Shown here piece after piece: positions 1 to 5,153 of a stretch of DNA of 6,124 nt (its first letter is position 1; every line of letters begins with the position of its first letter). The notes under the pieces were generated by a model. It was given only the letters and a program-made list of their open reading frames with translations. It was not told where the DNA came from and did no database searches. Source of the DNA: Planctomycetota bacterium (GTDB lineage: Bacteria; Planctomycetota; PUPC01; JABMSA01; JAUWKK01); contig JAUWKK010000184.1 of the NCBI GenBank assembly GCA_030614245.1, positions 1 to 6,124 of the forward strand, given 5' to 3'. A program made the translations under genes and the position numbers.

Positions 1-64
1 ACACATCCTCACATTCGCGGCATACTAGATTCCCCACGATTGGAGGTCAGACTCATACTCCGAC

Positions 65-81
65 TAATCAGTAATCAGTAA
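65..81 (+). repeat. Short tandem heptamer TAATCAG, about 2.4 copies
   Basis: TAATCAG occurs at 65-71 and 72-78 and is followed by TAA at 79-81. It lies just before the structured repeat element and may be its edge, but the second copy of that element lacks it. No function is evident. Confidence 0.6.
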
Positions 82-88
82 CCGGCAA

Positions 89-160
89 GGGTGGCACGTT
101 CAAGCAGAGCTTCGACGTGGAGCACGCACGGCCAACCTGAGAAGGTTGACCGTGGCACCC
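89..160 (+). repeat. Structured intergenic repeat element, copy 1
   Basis: The element can fold into a branched structure. The outer arms 89-98 and 151-160 are complementary with one mismatch (G94/G155). Inside, 97-105 can pair with 109-117 across an AGA loop, with one mismatch and one wobble. Bases 127-138 pair with 143-154 across a GAGA loop with a single C132/A149 mismatch. The outer helix and the last hairpin share bases 151-154, so they compete. Bases 126-162 match 2575-2611 without gaps at 30 of 37 positions, including identical blocks of 11 nt at the 5' side and 13 nt at the 3' side. No T-tract follows, so it is not an obvious intrinsic terminator. It could be a MITE/REP-like repeat, an mRNA-end structure or a small RNA; the sequence does not decide. 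Confidence 0.6.
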
Positions 161-199
161 GGCGCAGATACAGTCTGCCGCTTGGATACTCCGTCGGTC

Positions 200-228
200 T
201 TGACTCTGTTCGGATATGCTGGTATCGT
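200..228 (+). promoter_or_regulatory. Putative sigma70-type promoter for the DUF362 gene
   Basis: TTGACT at 200-205 (5/6 to TTGACA) is followed after 17 nt by TATCGT at 223-228 (4/6 to TATAAT). A TG at 220-221 gives an extended -10 arrangement. Transcription would start near 235, leaving a leader of about 33 nt before the ATG at 268, which has an AAGAGGA ribosome-binding site at 252-258. This is pattern-based only. Confidence 0.45.
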
Positions 229-267
229 CTTCGCGGAGACTTTGCCTTCGCAAGAGGATAACGAGCC

Positions 268-1215
268 ATGAGCGAACAGATCAGCCGGCGCAAATTGCTC
301 GGGGCGGGGTTGGCGGCCGGGGCCGCGTGTTACGGCATCTCGCTGCTGGGGAGCACGTCAGGCACGAGATGGAAGGGCTTCAAGCCCAATTCCCTCCGAA
401 AAGGCGTCTTTGTGGTGCGCGGCGAGAACCCGCGCGAGATCACAAGAAAGGCAGTGATGATGGCCGGCGGCATGGACAAGCTCGTCAGCCGGGGCGATAA
501 AGTGCTTATCAAGCCCAATATCGCATGGGATCGCGTGCCCGAGATGTGTGCGAACACCAATCCGGAAGTCGTTGCAGCGCTGGTCGAGCTGTGCCGCGAG
601 GCCGGTGCGCGCCAAGTCGTCGTCCTCGATCATACATGTTCCACCAATCCCGAGCCGTCATACATATCCAGCGGCATCAAGGAATCCGCATCCCATGCCG
701 GAGCGAAGGTCGAGTACGTCGATAAGACACGCTTTGTTCCGGTCAGGATCGAAGACGGCTATGCACTCGATTCCTGGGCATTTTACGAAGAAGTCCTCAC
801 CTGCGACGTCTTGATAAACGTGCCCGTGGCCAAGCATCACAGCACGTCGAAACTGACGATGGCCCTGAAAAACGCCTTTGGAATGGTCGGCCTGGATCGC
901 GGTAAGCTGCACAAGGACATACATCGCAAGATTGCCGATCTCAACCGCGTCGTCAAGGTCGATCTCGTTGTCCTCGATGCATACCGCCGCCTGGTGAGGC
1001 ACGGCCCGACCGGCGGACGTCTTGGTGATGTTGACAACAGCCGCCAGACAGCACGGCGCGTCATTGTCAGCACGGATCGGGTCGCCGCCGACGCCTATGG
1101 TGCTACGCTGTTCGGTTTCAAACCTGAGGACATCGGACACATCAGGTATTCACACGAATGTGGCCTCGGCACGATGGACTTCAAGGCGTTGACCTTCGAG
1201 GAAACAACCGTTTGA
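268..1215 (+). CDS. DUF362 family protein with twin-arginine N-terminus
   Basis: This 315-residue protein is recognised as DUF362, a family of unknown biochemical function, by its motif order. These are KPN near residues 82-84, the N-V-P-V-A-K-H-H block at 184-191, the A-L-K-N block at 199-202 followed by F-G, and a later R-H-G-P-T-G-G stretch. The N-terminus reads S-R-R-K-L-L at residues 6-11 followed by a hydrophobic Ala/Gly/Leu stretch to about residue 28. This is a plausible Tat signal or signal anchor, implying export in a folded state and possible cofactor binding. No clear AxA cleavage site is visible, so the protein may stay anchored. Some DUF362 proteins carry ferredoxin-type Cys clusters; this one shows no CxxCxxC cluster. 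The ATG at 268 is supported by an AAGAGGA ribosome-binding site and by placing the RR motif at the very N-terminus. The next gene starts 42 nt downstream on the same strand, so the two may be co-transcribed. The family call is firm and the function is unknown. Confidence 0.85.
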   Translation: MSEQISRRKLLGAGLAAGAACYGISLLGSTSGTRWKGFKPNSLRKGVFVVRGENPREITRKAVMMAGGMDKLVSRGDKVLIKPNIAWDRVPEMCANTNPEVVAALVELCREAGARQVVVLDHTCSTNPEPSYISSGIKESASHAGAKVEYVDKTRFVPVRIEDGYALDSWAFYEEVLTCDVLINVPVAKHHSTSKLTMALKNAFGMVGLDRGKLHKDIHRKIADLNRVVKVDLVVLDAYRRLVRHGPTGGRLGDVDNSRQTARRVIVSTDRVAADAYGATLFGFKPEDIGHIRYSHECGLGTMDFKALTFEETTV

Positions 1216-1257
1216 CGGCCTGCCGGGCAATCCGCCCGAGAGAACAGCGAGGAATCA

Positions 1258-2529
1258 GTGGCGATCAAATGCCGGCAATGCGGGCATGATTACGATGTTA
1301 CACTGTTTCAGTTCGGGCATACAGTCCAATGCGATTGCGGCGCGGTTGTGGCGATGCAAGGTGGGGCGGCAGATGGCGCACAGCCGCTGAAGGCAAGGCG
1401 TAAATGGTCGCGCCGCCGGAAGATACTCACCGGCTGCGGGACGTTTCTGGCATTGCTGCTGATCGTACTGCTCGGTGGTGCACTGTGGCTCTACTGCAAG
1501 CTCGACCTCGACGAGCCGGAGCCGCGCGCGGTTGATCACTTCCTCTGCGATGATGTCGATGGCTTCATCGCGGTGAATGTATCCGCCGGCGACGCGGCAA
1601 TCCGCGAGTTCATGCTCGAGATACTGAAGATGGCTCGGGTGAATGTCTCTGCATCGCAGCTTCCGGAGCCTCTCGCTGCGGAGGTGGCGCCCGGTGATAC
1701 CGTCCTCGATCTGCCAGGGGTGCTGCCGGCACGGTTTGCGGTCTTCTATCGGTTCAGGAAGGAGGAAACAGGCGACGAAGCATATTGTGTGGCCTCGCCC
1801 CCTGAACTGCCGCTCATTTACTGCGCCGGCGGAGCTGTCTACATCCGGCGCCTGGGCGAGAAGATGGCGGCAAGTGATCCGCTCGCTCTGTGGGATTGCG
1901 ACGGCGTTCCCGTGCTGCGATTGCAGCAGGTCAGCAGGCGGCGCAGGCTGGTCACGGGCAATGCCTGGATCAACGAAACGGTCGAGACGAACACGCATGT
2001 CGCGTTGCTGAACAGGACACTCTTCGTCAGCCCTGACCGGGAGGGCATTCGGGTCGGCATCGCGCGCTTCCGCTCGGCGGCTCCCGATGGCCCGAATGGG
2101 CGTCTCAAGGCGATCTGCGACAGGCTCGATTTCAGCAGCGACGTAGTCGCCGCCGCGCGCAAGGAGGATGGCGAGATAAGGCGCCTGCTGCGGATGACAG
2201 AGAACACCCCGGCAGACGAACTGCCACCCGACGAGTGCATGCTGGTGAAATACGGGGTCGATCCGGACATGATGCTGGCCGTGGGCGTGCAGGTCGACTT
2301 CGAGACGGCCGAGAAGGTTGTCTGCAAAGGTTTTATCCTGTGTCCCGATGCTGCCACTGCGGGGACGTTCGACGGCCTCCTGACGGAGTTCCTTCCCTGG
2401 CTCGGCTCACCCCATGCGGTCTTCAAGGTGACCCGAACGCGTGTTACCGGCTCAATCGTCGAAGTCGAGTTTACCGTGGAAGGACTTCTAACGCTGATAC
2501 GGGCGAAAGTGGCATCCTTCAGGCGGTGA
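1258..2529 (+). CDS. Zinc-ribbon, single-pass membrane protein of unknown function
   Basis: I do not recognise this 423-residue protein. The start is GTG at 1258 with GAGGA at 1249-1253; spacing is short at 4 nt. Residues 5-27 form a small zinc-ribbon-like knuckle (C5-x2-C8 and C25-x-C27). A strongly basic linker follows (about 45-55), then one hydrophobic helix (about 58-80). The positive-inside rule places the zinc ribbon in the cytoplasm and the remaining ~340 residues outside the inner membrane. The C-terminal part alternates acidic loops and short beta-like segments. One such segment is L-F-V-S-P-D-R-E-G-I, which resembles repeats in some large secreted DUF3352-like proteins, but this is a weak impression. 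The frame is open throughout with codon usage like its neighbours, so it is a real gene. It follows the exported DUF362 gene by 42 nt, suggesting a shared envelope role. The stop is followed by intergenic repeat copy 2. Confidence 0.8.
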   Translation: MAIKCRQCGHDYDVTLFQFGHTVQCDCGAVVAMQGGAADGAQPLKARRKWSRRRKILTGCGTFLALLLIVLLGGALWLYCKLDLDEPEPRAVDHFLCDDVDGFIAVNVSAGDAAIREFMLEILKMARVNVSASQLPEPLAAEVAPGDTVLDLPGVLPARFAVFYRFRKEETGDEAYCVASPPELPLIYCAGGAVYIRRLGEKMAASDPLALWDCDGVPVLRLQQVSRRRRLVTGNAWINETVETNTHVALLNRTLFVSPDREGIRVGIARFRSAAPDGPNGRLKAICDRLDFSSDVVAAARKEDGEIRRLLRMTENTPADELPPDECMLVKYGVDPDMMLAVGVQVDFETAEKVVCKGFILCPDAATAGTFDGLLTEFLPWLGSPHAVFKVTRTRVTGSIVEVEFTVEGLLTLIRAKVASFRR

Positions 2530-2554
2530 AATGCCGCTTGCGTCACGACATGCC

Positions 2555-2611
2555 GGGAGGTGTTCAGATAACAGGCACGGCCAACGGAGGACGGCTGCCC
2601 GTGGCACCCGG
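2555..2611 (+). repeat. Structured intergenic repeat element, copy 2 (diverged)
   Basis: The core, 2575-2611, matches copy 1 (126-162) at 30 of 37 positions without gaps. The hairpin 2576-2585 / 2594-2603 keeps the five outer pairs. The mismatch at the sixth position is retained (C/A in copy 1, C/C here). One inner pair changes compensatorily (T-A to G-C at 2587/2592), while two others are lost. The upstream segment at 2555-2570 looks like a shortened, degraded version of the 5' arm, and the first internal hairpin is missing. The core begins 45 nt after the stop codon of the zinc-ribbon gene and has the same orientation as copy 1. Confidence 0.55.
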
Positions 2612-2706
2612 GAACCGTCGCGGGCACATGCCCCGGCACAGGCTATCTGTCGCAGCACGACCCCAGTCGTTCATCGCTCCCCGGTCGGCGGGCATTCGAA
2701 AATATC

Positions 2707-2735
2707 TTGACTTCATGCGCTGGTCGGCGTATACT
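2707..2735 (+). promoter_or_regulatory. Near-consensus sigma70-type promoter upstream of queD
   Basis: TTGACT at 2707-2712 and TATACT at 2730-2735 are separated by exactly 17 nt; each is 5/6 to consensus. An A/T-rich stretch (about 2699-2705) sits just upstream of the -35, as an UP element would. The predicted start is around 2741-2743, giving a leader of about 157 nt before the queD ATG. This is the best promoter match in the window. Confidence 0.7.
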
Positions 2736-2805
2736 ATTTAGGGTCTGAGAAATGCGATTTCGTTGGCCCAATGGGGCACGGCTGCGTTTTGAGAAGTATC
2801 CCTTT

Positions 2806-2838
2806 GCGCCTGAGGACCCCATCCTCGGGTGTTTTCTT
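2806..2838 (+). terminator. Hairpin plus U-rich tract in the queD leader
   Basis: Arms 2806-2815 and 2823-2832 form ten consecutive pairs, three of them G-U wobbles, around a 7-nt loop. TTTCTT follows immediately at 2833-2838, then further T/G-rich sequence. This has intrinsic-terminator form. Since it lies between a strong promoter and queD, it would act as a conditional terminator or weak attenuator. The U-tract is interrupted by a C, so full termination is uncertain. Confidence 0.45.
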
Positions 2839-2889
2839 GTGTTCGTTCGGGAGCGTGCAGTTGCCTGTCGGCACCGTGTGAAGCGGCAC

Positions 2890-2893
2890 GAGG
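2890..2893 (+). promoter_or_regulatory. Ribosome-binding site that sets the queD start
   Basis: GAGG lies 5 nt before the ATG at 2899. The alternative in-frame ATG at 2752 has no comparable site and would sit only about 10 nt from the predicted transcript start. The site falls in a potential small hairpin (2887-2890 with 2895-2898). Confidence 0.6.
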
Positions 2894-2898
2894 TCGTG

Positions 2899-3276
2899 AT
2901 GTTCGAGTTGGTGGTACAGGTTGAATTTGCTGCTGCTCACAGACTGCGAGGCTACAGTGGCGAATGTGAGAATCTTCACGGACACAACTGGCAAATCGAT
3001 GTCTATTTACGGGGCGATCGACTCAACGAACTCGGCATGCTGATTGACTTCAAGGATGCTAAGCAGCACGTCAACGCCGTTCTCCGGATGCTCGACCACA
3101 AGTATCTCAACGATCTGGACTACTTCAGCGAGAGGAATCCGACGACCGAGCACGTAGCACGTTTCGTGGCGGAGGAACTTGCCCGCCGCGTGCCGCCGGA
3201 AGTGCGGATTCATCGCGTAACCGCTTGGGAATCGGGGCGTTGCGGAGCGACTTATTGGCAGGAGGGTAATCCGTAA
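2899..3276 (+). CDS. queD: 6-carboxy-5,6,7,8-tetrahydropterin synthase (QueD/PTPS family)
   Basis: This cytoplasmic zinc enzyme converts 7,8-dihydroneopterin triphosphate to 6-carboxy-tetrahydropterin, releasing acetaldehyde and triphosphate. It is an early step of the preQ0/queuosine (7-deazaguanine) pathway. With the start at 2899 the protein has 125 residues, the usual family length. Visible residues are the zinc ligands H14, H27 and H29 in the CxxxHGH motif, the catalytic C23, the D66-H67 pair, the N-P-T-x-E motif at 80-84 and E111 for pterin binding. The CxxxHGH form fits QueD rather than the PTPS-III variant in which the Cys is replaced. The frame extends upstream to 2752, but those 49 residues do not resemble the family, lack a ribosome-binding site and overlap the structured leader. 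No other queuosine gene is in the window. The HPS-RraA gene starts 6 nt after the stop. A role in another pterin pathway cannot be excluded. Confidence 0.93.
   Translation: MFELVVQVEFAAAHRLRGYSGECENLHGHNWQIDVYLRGDRLNELGMLIDFKDAKQHVNAVLRMLDHKYLNDLDYFSERNPTTEHVARFVAEELARRVPPEVRIHRVTAWESGRCGATYWQEGNP
3261..3266 (+). promoter_or_regulatory. Distant ribosome-binding site for the HPS-RraA gene
   Basis: GGAGGG lies inside the 3' end of queD and ends 16 nt before the ATG at 3283, farther than usual. No better site exists nearer. Translation may depend partly on ribosomes finishing queD, whose stop codon is 6 nt before this start. Confidence 0.4.
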
Positions 3277-3282
3277 CTCACA

Positions 3283-4569
3283 ATGGCACCAATACTTCAG
3301 CTAGCATTGGATTTTTCCGAGACCGCTCGTGCTCTCCGTTGCGCCCGAGAGGCGGTGGCCGCTGGAATCAAGTGGATCGAAGCCGGGACGCCGCTGATCA
3401 AGAGCGAAGGGCTCGACTGCGTGCGTGCGCTGAGGAAGGAATTTCCGCAGGCCACCATCGTAGCGGACCTCAAGACGATGGACGCTGGGCGTGCGGAGAT
3501 GGAAATGGCCGCCAAGGCTGGCGCCGACGTCGGAACGGTAATGGCAGCGGCCTCGGACGCCACCATCGATGAATGCATCGAAGCCGGCAGGAATTACGGT
3601 ATTCGTGTTGCCGTAGACCTGTTGAACGTGCGCGATCCGGCCGAGAGAGCCGCCCAGATGACGAAACTCGGGCCGAGTTACTTGGGCGTACACGTCCCGA
3701 TTGACGACCAGATGCGGGGGCGTGCGTCGTTTGATGTGCTCCGTAAAGTCGTCGAGGTTGCCACTGTCCCCGTCGCCATTGCAGGCGGCATAAACTCTGA
3801 GACGGCGATTGATGCGATCAATGCGGGCGCTGAAATCCTGATTGTCGGCGGCGCGATCATCAAGTCGGAGGACGCAAGGGCGGCCAGCGAGGAGATGCTC
3901 AGGGCAATCGAGACCGGCGAAAGGATCGAGACGAAGCTTTACAAACGCGTCTCCGGGGAGAATGTCCGCGATGTGCTCGCACAGGTCTCGACGGCCAATA
4001 TCTGCGACGGCAACCACAGAATGCCGTCCCTGCCGAACTTGCGGCCGGTCAGCGACGGCTTGAAGATGGCCGGACCGGCCGTGACCGTCCGGACTATCGC
4101 CGGCGACTGGGCCAAGCCTGTCGAGGCGATCGATGTCGCAGCCGCTGGCGATGTGATCGTCGTCCAAACCGACGGCGAAGAGGCGGTCTGGGGCGAACTT
4201 GCCACGCACAGCGCCAGGATCAAGGGCCTCGCCGGTGTCGCAATCGATGGCGCAGTCCGCGACGTGGCCGACATCAGGGAGATGGGCTTCCCCGTCTTCG
4301 CACGCACGATCCAGCCCACGGCAGGCGAGCCCAAGGGACTTGGTGAAATCAATGCGCCGATCCATATAGGCGGCGTAAAAATCTGTCTCGGGGACTGGAT
4401 TGTGGGCGACGACGATGGTGTTGTGGCTATCCCCCGGGGAAAAGTTGCTGAGATCGCCAACAGGGCGATGGACTGCCTGGAGAAGGAGAACCGCATCCGC
4501 AGGGAGATCGAGGCGGGGCGGTCGTCATTGGCCAAGGTCGTTGACCTGCTTCGCTGGGAGAAGCAGTGA
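3283..4569 (+). CDS. Bifunctional 3-hexulose-6-phosphate synthase / RraA-like fusion
   Basis: This is a 428-residue two-domain cytoplasmic protein. Residues 1 to about 212 are an OMPDC-superfamily TIM barrel of the HPS/KGPDC type. It shows D10 in L-A-L-D-F, E33 in the E-A-G-T-P-L-I stretch, the D62-x-K64-x-x-D67 motif, H137 with D141 and Q143, and phosphate-binding G-G pairs at 168-169 and 189-190. HPS condenses formaldehyde with ribulose 5-phosphate to D-arabino-3-hexulose 6-phosphate; the reverse reaction supplies ribulose 5-phosphate. Residues from about 225 to 395 are an RraA/class II aldolase-like domain with G304-E305-L306 and the D322-G-x-x-R326-D327 metal-site signature. Such domains are RNase E regulators in E. 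coli but aldolases or oxaloacetate decarboxylases elsewhere. The length and domain order match a known fusion family of archaea and some bacteria, annotated as HPS/ribonuclease regulator. The start puts the barrel's first strand at residue 4, as expected. Phosphohexulose isomerase is absent nearby. Exact substrates of either domain are inferred. Confidence 0.88.
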   Translation: MAPILQLALDFSETARALRCAREAVAAGIKWIEAGTPLIKSEGLDCVRALRKEFPQATIVADLKTMDAGRAEMEMAAKAGADVGTVMAAASDATIDECIEAGRNYGIRVAVDLLNVRDPAERAAQMTKLGPSYLGVHVPIDDQMRGRASFDVLRKVVEVATVPVAIAGGINSETAIDAINAGAEILIVGGAIIKSEDARAASEEMLRAIETGERIETKLYKRVSGENVRDVLAQVSTANICDGNHRMPSLPNLRPVSDGLKMAGPAVTVRTIAGDWAKPVEAIDVAAAGDVIVVQTDGEEAVWGELATHSARIKGLAGVAIDGAVRDVADIREMGFPVFARTIQPTAGEPKGLGEINAPIHIGGVKICLGDWIVGDDDGVVAIPRGKVAEIANRAMDCLEKENRIRREIEAGRSSLAKVVDLLRWEKQ

Positions 4570-4643
4570 AGATACGTCAAACGGGAACCAAATGAGCTGT
4601 TGGCGATGTTACTGCATACTGAGTGCTCAAGGAGGACCGGCCG
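4570..4643. other. Short gap between HPS-RraA gene and mcsA
   Basis: No hairpin-plus-U-tract terminator and no well-spaced -35/-10 pair is visible, so read-through from the upstream genes into mcsA is plausible. GAGTGCT at 4621-4627 resembles one half of a CIRCE operator, but its partner is missing. Confidence 0.45.
4629..4635 (+). promoter_or_regulatory. Strong ribosome-binding site that sets the mcsA start
   Basis: AAGGAGG ends 8 nt before the first of three consecutive ATG codons at 4644, 4647 and 4650. The in-frame GTG at 4623 lies upstream of this site and is therefore unlikely to be the start. Confidence 0.8.
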
Positions 4644-5153
4644 ATGATGATGTGTAGCATCTGCGGGAAGAACGCCGCTACCGTCCACATCGTCGAGATC
4701 GACGATAATCAGAAGAAAGAAATCCACCTTTGCGAAAGCTGTGCGCACGAACAGAATATCGGCATGCCGCATACGCTGTCGCTAAACGATATTCTTTCGG
4801 GCCTGATCGAGGCCCAATCGAGCAAGGAAGCGCCCGAGCTCAGCGGGGTCCATTGCCCGTCTTGCGGGATCACCTATGGCGAGTTCCGCTCGGGCGGCAG
4901 CCTCGGCTGTGCGCGGGACTACGAGGTCTTCCGCAAGGGGCTTCTGCCTTTCCTCGAGAGGATTCACGGCAGCACAAGGCACCGTGGCAAGGTGTCGTCG
5001 CGTGCCGGGCGTGACACGGCGGATGCCTATCGCCTGGCGGAACTCAGGCACAATCTGAAGAGGGCAATCGATGCGGAGGAATACGAGAAAGCCGCGCAGA
5101 TTCGCGACGAGATCCACGAACTTAAAGAGGGGATTCGGGATGGATCTGAATGA
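4644..5153 (+). CDS. mcsA: McsA, zinc-binding UVR-motif activator of protein arginine kinase
   Basis: McsA is the zinc-binding partner that activates the arginine kinase McsB in the cytoplasm. In Bacillus the pair feeds arginine-phosphorylated proteins to ClpCP and controls CtsR. The protein has 169 residues (Bacillus McsA about 185). An N-terminal zinc site uses C4, C7, C30 and C33. A second site uses C71, C74 and C89, and the position where Firmicutes usually have a fourth Cys is D92 (C-A-R-D-Y-E-V-F), so a Cys3-Asp site is likely. The C-terminus (about 129-163) is a UVR motif, with the pattern L-R-x-x-L-x-x-A-I-x-x-E-E-Y-E-x-A-A-x-x-R-D. The start is set by AAGGAGG at 4629-4635. The last 14 nt overlap the start of mcsB, a classic coupled pair. 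A generic UvrB/UvrC-motif protein is the only alternative, and the neighbouring mcsB makes McsA much more likely. Confidence 0.93.
   Translation: MMMCSICGKNAATVHIVEIDDNQKKEIHLCESCAHEQNIGMPHTLSLNDILSGLIEAQSSKEAPELSGVHCPSCGITYGEFRSGGSLGCARDYEVFRKGLLPFLERIHGSTRHRGKVSSRAGRDTADAYRLAELRHNLKRAIDAEEYEKAAQIRDEIHELKEGIRDGSE

Larger units (their letters stand above)
1..267. other. Gene-poor 5' region with repeat element and promoter
   Basis: No convincing coding region is seen here. Two frames stay open from base 1 to the stop codons at about 74 and 81, so the tail of an upstream gene could end there, but the short translations are not recognisable. The rest is occupied by a heptamer repeat (65-81), a foldable repeat element (89-160), a small hairpin (arms 164-168 and 174-178) and a putative promoter (200-228) leading into the DUF362 gene. 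Confidence 0.7.
2530..2898. other. Intergenic region between zinc-ribbon gene and queD
   Basis: This stretch of about 370 nt contains repeat copy 2, a GC-rich segment with minor hairpins (for example GGGC/GCCC at 2622-2633), a strong promoter (2707-2735) and the queD leader with a terminator-like hairpin. An open frame runs in phase into queD from 2752, but I consider it non-coding (see queD). Confidence 0.7.
2742..2898 (+). promoter_or_regulatory. Long structured 5' leader of queD, candidate attenuator
   Basis: The region between the predicted transcription start and the queD ATG contains several helices. One is a small hairpin (GAAAT/ATTTC, arms 2749-2753 and 2757-2761). A second is a GC hairpin (2766-2769 with 2774-2777). 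The third is a long hairpin followed by a U-rich tract (2806-2838). The six bases ATGGGG at 2771-2776 are exactly complementary to CCCCAT at 2817-2822 in the loop of the long hairpin, so a pseudoknot or kissing contact is possible. CACG (2887-2890) and CGTG (2895-2898) flank the ribosome-binding site next to the ATG. Long leaders with these parts often carry riboswitches or attenuators. I do not see the preQ1-I consensus, so the ligand, if any, is unknown. Confidence 0.4.

Noticed and set aside
1..81. C-terminal tail of an upstream gene
   Set aside because: Two frames are open for fewer than 30 codons with no recognisable sequence; there is too little to call.
127..160. Intrinsic terminator formed by repeat copy 1
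   Set aside because: The hairpin is strong, but no U-tract follows it.
68..253. Minus-strand small ORF with a peptide similar to one read from the 2555-2611 region
   Set aside because: The similarity comes from the DNA repeat shared by both places, not from a conserved protein.
325..330. Lipoprotein processing site at C21 of the DUF362 protein
   Set aside because: The residues before the Cys are G-A-A rather than a typical lipobox with Leu/Val/Ile at -3.
1255..1998. Minus-strand 247-codon frame opposite the zinc-ribbon gene
   Set aside because: The plus-strand gene has a zinc motif, a membrane helix and a ribosome-binding site; the antisense translation has none of these.
2742..2898. A canonical preQ1-I riboswitch upstream of queD
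   Set aside because: I could not find the short stem, C-rich loop and A-rich tail of the consensus; only a generic structured leader is supported.
3301..4365. 354-codon open frame on the minus strand inside the HPS-RraA gene
   Set aside because: It lies wholly antisense to a well-supported gene, has no recognisable domain, and such shadows are common in GC-rich DNA.
4600..4635. CIRCE or CtsR operator upstream of mcsA
   Set aside because: Only half of a CIRCE-like sequence (GAGTGCT) is present, no inverted partner lies at the right distance, and there is no tandem CtsR heptad.
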